A DNA stretch of 64,000 nucleotides from CAIOTO01 sp040389165 (lineage in GTDB: Bacteria; Pseudomonadota; Alphaproteobacteria; Paracaedibacterales; CAIOTO01): assembly GCA_040389165.1 (NCBI GenBank), contig JAZKAK010000021.1:20999-84998 (forward strand). The letters run 5' to 3'. The position numbers and the translations under genes were made by a program. Below the pieces are notes generated by a model, which worked only from the letters and a program-made list of their open reading frames with translations, ran no database searches and was not told the DNA's origin. Below, piece after piece: positions 26,801-33,695 of this stretch (position 1 is its first letter; each line of letters starts with the position of its first letter).

Positions 26801-27250
26801 TTTGAAAGCACACGGCCAACTGATTTTGTTTTCCACGGAAACCCCATCGATGCACTTGTTGCATATAACGAAGGGAAATTGGGTAATGCATCAATTCCAC
26901 TGAATGAGATCGACAGACTGCTTGTGATCGGTTCTGACACACTTATGAGTGCTGTTACCATTGCTCGCCATAAAAAGCTAAAAGGACTTCTTAATCCAAA
27001 ACATGTTGCACTTGGCAGCATCAATTCACCTATGCAATGTATGATGAAGGAAATCTGCGCACAGTGTCTGCAGGTACATACCGATCCCATTACAGGGGTT
27101 GAAACAGTTATCTATAGCTGCGCCAATCAAGATCAATTACTGGATCATGTAGATTTCGGTCATTTAAAAGGACGTCTATCGCAAAACTCTGTACAGGAAA
27201 AGCTAACACGACTCTGGGTGAATTTTTGCTTGAGTCCCGACGCGTTTTAA
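23867..27250 (+). CDS. Fused GltD/NfnL-like and FNR/NfnS-like flavin oxidoreductase
   Basis: This 1127-residue protein joins two electron-transfer modules. Residues 1-220 are helical and unassigned. A cysteine-rich part follows (Cys229, 232, 240, 265, 305, 308, 312) that could hold two 4Fe-4S clusters, as in GltD and NfnL. Next is a GltD-like FAD/NAD(P) reductase with GMGPSG (371-376) and a second Rossmann motif VVIGGGLTAIDTATE near 545. From about 800 a ferredoxin-NADP reductase/PyrK-like domain follows (FKPGQFYRLQ, LIGGGLGNAVLFSIG), ending in CMMKEICAQC, a likely 2Fe-2S site. The order matches NfnL fused to NfnS. Physiological substrates are unknown; the glutamate synthase large subunit is not adjacent. 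Confidence 0.82.
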   Translation: MPITHTTLNLSHDLRFEDLYCNDGIAKINHYFDQFLSDLDPDLSSRWHTALRTPDVLSKKEESALIVAMAPILEEFIADLFNIVPTLTTLKKSHNELSLIPFIKRQFVQRFALKKYNSSVSEPIFEYTNDLDFAKSVESWLQDQEAHADDLDRAARFAAFAALTEIGQHRHKGSVLFNIPRPLNYQMLLTDARHDERGIYNETLRSRQGFDSTDDGVTRTFAIEQSRYCIHCHHQGKNSCSKGLNARPPETGIQKNPLGVDLLGCPLEEKISEMNQLKGEGVPLGALAVAMIDNPLLAATGHRICNDCSKACIFQKQEPVAIPAIETQTLNDILDLPWGFEIYSLLSRWNPLNIWRSMPKEITHKRVLIVGMGPSGFNLAHHLLNDGHTVVGIDGLKIEPLPSTQNGRTPTGEQTEFTPIHNWQTLREPLSSRVTGGFGGVAEYGITVRWDKNYLKVIRLLLERRAQFLLKGGIRFGGTLSSERTFDIGFDHIALCMGAGSPTLIPLKNGLVPGVRQASDFLMALQLTGAHKKDSLANLQVRLPIVVIGGGLTAIDTATEAMAYYPIQVVKFKKRYDTLVSTYGETHTRSGWSEHDHIIADEMLAHADLFAAAYTPEGIQQVMQTLGGATLLYRRDLTNAPSYRLNHEEIEKALEEGIFIQTNTIPKEISVDSWGHAKGIVVEINNESHTIEAKTILIAAGTKPNVNLTFDEPFTLTLERTFQALDENALPVIPQKSPKPDAVHVLMQKRSDNRGMSFFGDLHPSFSGNVVKAMASAKRGYPIITRLLESVVTDMRLDFLTHLNKTLTAKIHAVNRLTPTIVEVIIDAPLAAKAFKPGQFYRLQNFESLAPYHHETRFAMEGIALTGSWVDREKGLIATIVLELGGSSNLCAHLKVGEPVVLMGPTGAPTHIPQNETILLIGGGLGNAVLFSIGKAMRENGCRVLYVAGYKKAEDRFKISEIEAAADAVIWCCDEPNAFESTRPTDFVFHGNPIDALVAYNEGKLGNASIPLNEIDRLLVIGSDTLMSAVTIARHKKLKGLLNPKHVALGSINSPMQCMMKEICAQCLQVHTDPITGVETVIYSCANQDQLLDHVDFGHLKGRLSQNSVQEKLTRLWVNFCLSPDAF

Positions 27251-27973
27251 CGAAGAATTCTTCCAACCACACATGAAAATCAAATCAACGGTAACATTAA
27301 GACCAGTCGTTTTATGTGGGTACTGCGCGCTGTAGGCACGATTAGCCTCAGCAAGAAATGTGCGAGGCAATGCACCATTTGGAATATGCGAGGTATGCTC
27401 GTTCTTTTTCGTGTTCGTAAGACCGCTGTCACGAAGATGTGCAACCAATACCTCAACCGATGGTACAGCGAAAATCAAATGCTCAACATCTGCCGTTGTG
27501 CTTTCAAATCCAGCACGCTGCATCAACATGCCTGCATCCTTCGTATGAATGGTTGGCAAAAAACGTTGCTGTAATCCGTTTGTATGCTCAAGATCAAGTG
27601 CCGCTGAAATAGCCTTTAATTCACACAAAGTATCTTGTCCAAAAAAACAGGCGACAAAGAATCCACCCTCGGCAAGCAAATGATGCGCTTGTGCAAGCAT
27701 CCCCGGAACATCATGCGTCCATTGTAGGAAGGGACTAAACAAAATAAGATCATGCACGCCAACGATTAAGTCTAAAACTTCCAGATTAGCCGTTCTGTGA
27801 AATGGAATAGACGTCAGTTCAGGGTAGCGCAAAACGTGCTCGGGAAATGGCAAAAATCCTGGGTGCACGATGATTGGATGCGAAAAAGGATGTTTAATTA
27901 ACGAAATGCGTTCAACTAAACCGTCAACCCAATGGGTAGAAAGCTGATTCCATGTAGCATACGTAACACGCAT
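27203..27973 (-). CDS. BioC/NDUFAF5-like methyltransferase-family protein
   Basis: The 256-residue protein resembles the alphaproteobacterial/mitochondrial NDUFAF5 branch of SAM-dependent methyltransferases in its second half: DLILFSPFLQWTHDVPGML, LLAEGGFFVACFFGQDTLCEL and VLVAHLRDSGLTNT. The N-terminal glycine-rich SAM motif (usually DLGxGxG) is not recognisable, so binding of the methyl donor is doubtful. NDUFAF5 modifies a complex I subunit; biotin synthesis is the alternative. The stop codon lies 48 bases inside the convergent oxidoreductase gene. Its start abuts the stop of the RND pump gene on the same strand, so it probably forms the last gene of that operon. Confidence 0.75.
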   Translation of the reverse strand: MRVTYATWNQLSTHWVDGLVERISLIKHPFSHPIIVHPGFLPFPEHVLRYPELTSIPFHRTANLEVLDLIVGVHDLILFSPFLQWTHDVPGMLAQAHHLLAEGGFFVACFFGQDTLCELKAISAALDLEHTNGLQQRFLPTIHTKDAGMLMQRAGFESTTADVEHLIFAVPSVEVLVAHLRDSGLTNTKKNEHTSHIPNGALPRTFLAEANRAYSAQYPHKTTGLNVTVDLIFMCGWKNSSLKRVGTQAKIHPESC

Positions 27974-30900
27974 CTAGTGAGTAATTTCATCAATCTGTGC
28001 AAGCTTACTTTTTGATTTCTGCTTTCTAGAGGTCAACAGTGTATACATAACTGGCACAATAATTATAGTAAACAACGTTCCCAATGACATGCCACCAATA
28101 ATAACGCACCCCAACTGACGGCGGCTTTCATTACCTGCACCGCCAAACATAAGTGGCACTGCACCGAGCACCATCGCAAACGTTGTCATAAGAATTGGGC
28201 GAAGACGTGCTTTAGCTGCCATAATAACAGATTCAACGACACTATTACCGCCTTCACGAAGGCGATTCGCAAAATCCACAATCAAAATACCATGTTTTGT
28301 AATCAACCCGACGAGCGTAATGAATCCAATAAAGGAATACATATTCAAAGTCCCCTTATCCATGAGACTCAAGGCAATTACACCACCAATCAAAGATAAC
28401 GGAACACTAAAGAAAATAATGAATGGATCACGCCAGCTTTCAAACTGCGCTGCCATCACAAGGTAAATAAAACAAAGCGATAGCATAAAGACCATTAACA
28501 TAGACCTACTTTCGGTAAGAAATGTTTTTGTAGCCCCTGTAAAATCATAATATGAACCATCAGTCATATGCTCAGTTGCAATCTCTCTGACCATTTTAAT
28601 ACCATCACCAACCGTATTACCTGGCTTTAGAATCACATAAATCTGCGCTGATCGCGCGCGGTTATGTCTATGTATCTCATGAGGGCCTGTGCGTGCATCA
28701 ACTGAAACAAGTTCTGACAATGGAACAAGCGTTGGATTCTTATCCGTCCCAGCTTTCATAAAGAACTTAAGAATGTCTTCTGGATTCTCTTTGTATTCGA
28801 CCTCAACCTGCAAACGAATATCATATTGCTTGTTATCTTTTTTAAATTTACCCGATTTTCGCCCTTTGACTAAATGGGTAATGGTATCGGATACATCTTT
28901 CGGTTCAAGCTTCAAATTTGAAATTTTATCACGTTGCAATGTGACAATAAAATCCTCATTATCTGTTTTATTCATTGATCTTACTTGCTGAACAATACTA
29001 CCGTGTTGATACAATTCAGCAACGAATGTGCTCACGAGATCTTTAAGTTCATTAGGACTTTTATTACTACGAATTACAAATTCAACAGCATTCACGTCAC
29101 TTGAACCGCCCGTCATCACGTGCGCTTCTATGCCAGTCACTGTTTCAAATTTCTTACGAAGTTCATCGCTGATTTCTTCGGTTGATTTTTCTTTTTTAAA
29201 CATGAATGAAAATAAAGAACGTAGCAATGATGATTTTTCTTCTAATAGCTCAACGCTTATATCAATTGTAGGGTTATTAATAACGATAATTCGTCGTTCA
29301 ATTTCTGAATATGTAGCAAGAATATTATCTAAGTCACGGATATGACGTTCTGTATATTCAATTGTTGCTGATTGTGGTGCGTTCGCATCAATACGTATTG
29401 TACGTGAATCTTCTTGTGGAAAATATTCTGAACGCAAAAACATAAGAACCCAAAGCCCCAGCAAAGCAGCAGCAGCAGCTATACCGAGCACGTGCAGACG
29501 ATGGGACAAGGAATCACGCAGCAGAGCTTCATAAGCAATCTCTAAATCCTTAAGCCAAACATCTGTTTTAATTTTTAATTTAACACGTTCCCACCATGTG
29601 AGCTGAGCCGGATCAGTTATTTCTGCATGTGATTGAACCAACAAACGGGAGCACATCATCGGCGATAAGGTTAACGCAACAAACCCTGAAATAAGCACTG
29701 ATCCAGAAAGCGTGATTGCAAATTCAGTAAAAAATTTTGCCATTTTACCGGCAGCCAGTGGAATCGGCGCGTACACAGCGACAAGCGTTAATGTCATGGC
29801 AATAACAGAAAAACCAACCTCACGAATACCTTTTATCGCCGCTTTAAATGGAGCAACACCATCTTCGATATGCCTGTGTATATTTTCCAACACAACAATA
29901 GCATCGTCAACAACCAAACCGACTGCCAAAACCATCGCAAACAAGGTGAACGTGTTAATGCTATACCCAAGTAAGTACATTAAAAACGAAACGCCAAGCA
30001 GTGAAACAGGGATTGTAATTAACGGTATAAGCGACGCACGGGCCGAACGTAGGAATAATAAAACCACAAGAATAACAAGAATACTTGCTTCTATAATAGA
30101 CCAATAAACACCTTTTATACTTTTTTCAATAAACTTAGTTGTGTCACGCGCGACATCTAATTCATAGCCTGCAGGCATTCGTGTAAGAATTTCTTTAAGT
30201 GAATCCTTAACCGCGTTTGTAACTTCAAGTGGATTGGCATTCGATTGCTTTGATACGGATATGTTAATACCACGTTTCCCATTAAATTGGGTACGCCTGA
30301 TTTTATCATCAGCTTCTATATAAGAATGACCAATGTCTTTAATACGAATAAGACGGCCACCAACCTGACGAACAATTACGTCGTCAAATTCTTCAGGTTT
30401 TTCAAGATTCGCAACTGTTGTGATGTAATATTTTCTGTTTTTACTGACGATTTCTCCAGCGGCCTCTTCTACGTTTTGACGTCTTACAGCGTTATAAACC
30501 ATTTCAACAGTCACCTGATGGGCGGACATGCGAATTGGATCCAAATCGACCTTCATCACATATTCAGATGCCCCCATTACATCAACACGCGCAACACCGG
30601 GTAATGATTCGAGATCCTTTTTTATATCTGTATCAGCGTAATCAAATAAGTCACTTGGCTCTGTTTTTTCAGAAGTGAGCGCAAGCACAATAACCGGCTT
30701 TTCATCCATACGCGCTCTATTAATTTGCGGTTCTGTACGGCTTGTCTCATTCGGTAACTTATCATTATTCTTAGCTAAACGTTCGCGGATATCATTAACA
30801 GCATTATCCATTCGTATGCCTGGACGAAATTCAAGCTGAACTTTACTATCACCAGCAGAGCTGACAGAGGTAATCGTCTGGATGCCTTCGATACCAGCAA

Positions 30901-31111
30901 CAGCATCTTCAATAATGCGCGTAAGCTGTGTTTCAATAATATCCGGACCAGCACCTGTCATTTGCGTTTCAATAGTAACCAATACGCTTTCAAAGTTAGG
31001 ATATTGTTGAACAGGCAAACGTACGAATCCAACAATTCCCATCAAAACAATAATAAATGTAAGAACCCAAGCAAGGACGGGGCGTTGAATACAGACTTCA
31101 GATAACTTCAT
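27974..31111 (-). CDS. RND efflux pump inner-membrane subunit (AcrB/MexF type)
   Basis: The 1045-residue protein is a complete HAE1-family RND transporter. It begins MKLSEVCIQRPVLAWVLTF, has the proton-relay pair in GLVVDDAIVVLENIHRH (near residue 405), two large periplasmic loops and twelve membrane helices, the last set including YSFIGFITLVGLITKHGIL. It exports drugs or other hydrophobic compounds using the proton gradient together with an adaptor and an outer-membrane channel. The adaptor gene lies 15 bases upstream; no outer-membrane factor is in the window. The methyltransferase-like gene follows immediately. Confidence 0.95.
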   Translation of the reverse strand: MKLSEVCIQRPVLAWVLTFIIVLMGIVGFVRLPVQQYPNFESVLVTIETQMTGAGPDIIETQLTRIIEDAVAGIEGIQTITSVSSAGDSKVQLEFRPGIRMDNAVNDIRERLAKNNDKLPNETSRTEPQINRARMDEKPVIVLALTSEKTEPSDLFDYADTDIKKDLESLPGVARVDVMGASEYVMKVDLDPIRMSAHQVTVEMVYNAVRRQNVEEAAGEIVSKNRKYYITTVANLEKPEEFDDVIVRQVGGRLIRIKDIGHSYIEADDKIRRTQFNGKRGINISVSKQSNANPLEVTNAVKDSLKEILTRMPAGYELDVARDTTKFIEKSIKGVYWSIIEASILVILVVLLFLRSARASLIPLITIPVSLLGVSFLMYLLGYSINTFTLFAMVLAVGLVVDDAIVVLENIHRHIEDGVAPFKAAIKGIREVGFSVIAMTLTLVAVYAPIPLAAGKMAKFFTEFAITLSGSVLISGFVALTLSPMMCSRLLVQSHAEITDPAQLTWWERVKLKIKTDVWLKDLEIAYEALLRDSLSHRLHVLGIAAAAALLGLWVLMFLRSEYFPQEDSRTIRIDANAPQSATIEYTERHIRDLDNILATYSEIERRIIVINNPTIDISVELLEEKSSLLRSLFSFMFKKEKSTEEISDELRKKFETVTGIEAHVMTGGSSDVNAVEFVIRSNKSPNELKDLVSTFVAELYQHGSIVQQVRSMNKTDNEDFIVTLQRDKISNLKLEPKDVSDTITHLVKGRKSGKFKKDNKQYDIRLQVEVEYKENPEDILKFFMKAGTDKNPTLVPLSELVSVDARTGPHEIHRHNRARSAQIYVILKPGNTVGDGIKMVREIATEHMTDGSYYDFTGATKTFLTESRSMLMVFMLSLCFIYLVMAAQFESWRDPFIIFFSVPLSLIGGVIALSLMDKGTLNMYSFIGFITLVGLITKHGILIVDFANRLREGGNSVVESVIMAAKARLRPILMTTFAMVLGAVPLMFGGAGNESRRQLGCVIIGGMSLGTLFTIIIVPVMYTLLTSRKQKSKSKLAQIDEITH

Positions 31112-31126
31112 GGATAATATGCCTCG

Positions 31127-32636
31127 TTATTTCTTTGGCTCAGGCTTAACAGGAGTCATTGTTTCTTTATCTTTCGTAGATTGAACAGAAACATCTTTAG
31201 TTGATGTGCTATCTAATTGCTCAGCTTCTACGATTAATTTGGTTGGTTCAGCCTTTGGTGCATCAGCCTTTGGTGCATCAGCCTTTGGTGCATCAGCCTT
31301 TGGTGCATCAGCCTTTGNNNNNNNNNNNNNNNNNNNNNNNNNNNNNNNNNNNNNNNNNNNNNNNNNNNNNNNNNNNNNNNNNNNNNNNNNNNNNNNNNNN
31401 NNNNNNNNNNNNNNNNNGTGCATCAACTTTAGCCTCTTTCTCTGGCTTCAGTGTTGCCGCCTCTGCCGCCGTTGCTTTACCGGCCTTTTCTTTAGCTACA
31501 CGTTCGATTTCATCTTTATCATTCATCACTTTAACACGGACACCATCCTGCAGACGTGTATGACCCGATATAACAACAATCTCACCTTCTCCAACACCCG
31601 TAACTATTTCAATCATATTCTTTTCATGCACGCCTGTTTTAACAGCCTTCTTACGCGCTTTTCCTTTTTGAACAACCCAAACAAATTCAATGGTTCCTTC
31701 ACGCAAAACGGCCGCCTCATCAACCATAATGGTATTACCACGTTCGCCGATGATCAAACTCACATTCGCAAACAAACCTGCCATTAACTCGTTGTTATCG
31801 TTGTCTGTTGTTGCACGAAGCGCAAGGCTATGACTATCTGAGTCAACATTAGAATCAACTGCCTCCACTGACGCCAAAAAAATACGACCTTTAAAGGCAT
31901 CAATCGTAACTTCTGCTGATTGGCCAACGCCAACATCATGAACAAATTTTTCAGCAACTTTAAAATCGATTTTCATGGGATTCGTTTGAACGAGTGTTAC
32001 AAGCTCAGTATTGGATTGAACAAACGTACCAACGCTAATGTTAATAAGACCAATATGCCCCGTAAATGGCGCTTTAATAACTGTCTTTTCAAGTTTCGCT
32101 TTAGCAATAGCAACGCGTGCTGTTGCAACATCTAATTGACCTTTATCCTTATCAAACTCTTTAGCACTACCAAATTTTTGTTCATGCAACTTAGATGTTC
32201 GGTCAAAGTTTGCTTGGGCAAGTGCAAGTTGCGCCTCAGCATCCTGTAATTCTGCTTGCATATCAGCATCTTCAAAGCGAATGATTTCTTGATCTTTAGT
32301 GACCGTTCCGCCTTCTGTAAATAATATTTCTTTCAGACGTGCATGAATTTCAGATTTAATAACAACAGATTCGCTTGCTTTTGTTTTACCAACAGCAGTA
32401 ACACGCTTCGTCATGGTGCCAACACCAACCGGCATGGCCTCCACATTAACAAAACGATCCGCTCGCGCCTGCGCTGCATCTGTTGCACACAAACGCTCTT
32501 TGATCACTGACAGTGTTCCTCCTAATGCATTAAAAATAACGCAAACCAAAAGAATACCAACACCTAAGCCTAATCCAAAGAATGTAATCTTTCGACGCAT
32601 CGTAAGCGACAGTCCGTCACCAAAAAATTTAAGCAT
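31127..32636 (-). CDS. RND efflux membrane fusion (adaptor) protein, interrupted by assembly gap
   Basis: The adaptor links the RND pump to an outer-membrane channel. The first part has one membrane anchor (ITFFGLGLGVGILLVCVIF), a lipoyl/barrel-sandwich region with VTAVGKTKASESVVIKSEI, a helical hairpin (DAEAQLALAQANFDRTSKL) and the ITxxTxVxVPxxAV-like end (IMVDEAAVLREGTIEFVWVV). The C-terminus is an Ala/Pro/Lys tail with repeated KADAP units, unusual for the family. A run of 100 Ns cuts this tail; the two sides are in different frames only because the placeholder length is arbitrary (99 would restore the frame). The ATG at 32636, with AAGGA upstream, is preferred to a longer frame. Confidence 0.85.
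31251..31317. repeat. 15-bp tandem repeat encoding KADAP
   Basis: Four exact copies of GCCTTTGGTGCATCA and part of a fifth run up to the assembly gap; the sequence after the gap begins with the end of the same unit. On the coding strand each unit encodes Lys-Ala-Asp-Ala-Pro. The gap is therefore probably a collapsed longer array. Confidence 0.93.
31318..31417. other. Assembly gap of 100 Ns
   Basis: Exactly 100 undetermined bases, the usual placeholder for a gap of unknown size. It falls inside the adaptor gene and its repeat. Confidence 0.99.
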
Positions 32637-32802
32637 GTACTTTTTCCTTATATTACAGCTACGCCATCTCATCCCGCCCAGTGTTGTCACAGATCAACAA
32701 AAACAGAGTGCATAACTGATTGAGTATAACATATTTTCTTATAAAGAAAAGAGCAGATGAAGTATGCTCAGCATATTTTATTACTCCTCAGAAATGGATA
32801 AA

Positions 32803-33540
32803 TCATCGTCGCCAACCGTGATGATGTCCCCATTCGCCATGCCCCCATCCCCCAACAACAACTTCTGGGTATAGATATGGGCCGTAGTATGGACCATAAG
32901 GACGACCAACTTCTTCTACGATCACCGTTTGGGGTGGCGGAGCGCTCTGCACGATGATTTGAGCTGGCGCTTGCGTGATAACTTGTGCTGGTGCTCGTGT
33001 CGCGATGGGCTGAACAATCTGAACTGCTTGTGATGAGGTTGACTTGTGAGGAATTCCTGGATGCGCAATAAGATCTATTAAAAATTTTCCAATAGCTTCC
33101 TCTTGCTCTTTAACTTTTATATTGGAAAGCTGCACGCTCATGCCCTTTCCATGGTTTGCATTATCTTTAGGATATTCATATTTAACAATGTATGCATTTT
33201 TTTCTGGGTCATACAAAACCTTTTCCATCAAAAGATCGGGCCCACTCGAAAGTAGCGATAAATCACCTTTCCACTCAATTGCCGTCAATGTGGCGATAGT
33301 TCTCACCCCATCAACATCAAGCAAACTACCTTTTTCTAACGCCTGAATATCATCTTTTGTTAATCTGAGTTTAGGTGTGATTAACCAGCGAATGGCCTCA
33401 CCATGTTCCATTTTTTTCATATCCTCAAAGGCTAGCTCAGCAATATATGTCTCTTTTTTTTGATGATCAGCGTCACTCTTCATCGCATTTGCATACAACG
33501 AAACCATACCCAACATCGTTATCACTATATATTTTATCAT
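32803..33540 (-). CDS. Exported protein with Pro/Val-rich and Gly/His/Tyr-rich tail
   Basis: A 245-residue exported protein from the ATG at 33540 (GAGGG upstream), beginning MIKYIVITMLGMVSLYANA, a signal peptide. Residues 25-150 form a globular domain with no recognised family; it has charged helices and a segment KNAYIVKYEYP suggestive of beta-strands. Residues 160-205 are Ala/Pro/Gln/Val repeats (RAPAQVITQAPAQIIV), and the tail is aromatic and histidine-rich (RPYGPYYGPYLYPEVVVGGWG, then GEWGHHHGWRR), which could bind metal or the cell surface. It is upstream of the RND operon on the same strand but separated by over 160 bases, and divergent from the Lon-like protease gene. Confidence 0.75.
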   Translation of the reverse strand: MIKYIVITMLGMVSLYANAMKSDADHQKKETYIAELAFEDMKKMEHGEAIRWLITPKLRLTKDDIQALEKGSLLDVDGVRTIATLTAIEWKGDLSLLSSGPDLLMEKVLYDPEKNAYIVKYEYPKDNANHGKGMSVQLSNIKVKEQEEAIGKFLIDLIAHPGIPHKSTSSQAVQIVQPIATRAPAQVITQAPAQIIVQSAPPPQTVIVEEVGRPYGPYYGPYLYPEVVVGGWGHGEWGHHHGWRR

Positions 33541-33695
33541 TATTTCAATGCCCTCATGTTTTTTTAAGTTTAAACCTATAAACGCTAATAAACGGTTAAC
33601 CACAGTTGCATAAAACAACACATCTGCCTGATATTTATTGCCACCAGAAAAATATATTTAAAGATCTGTTAACCTTTTGCACGATACAATTAGCT

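Noticed and set aside
26425..27090. 221-residue minus-strand open frame inside the large oxidoreductase gene
   Set aside because: It lies wholly antisense to conserved coding sequence, has a composition typical of a shadow frame and no recognisable features.
31127..32690. Apparent frameshift splitting the RND adaptor gene
   Set aside because: The frame change coincides with a 100-N placeholder of arbitrary length in a 15-bp repeat; 99 bases would restore the frame.
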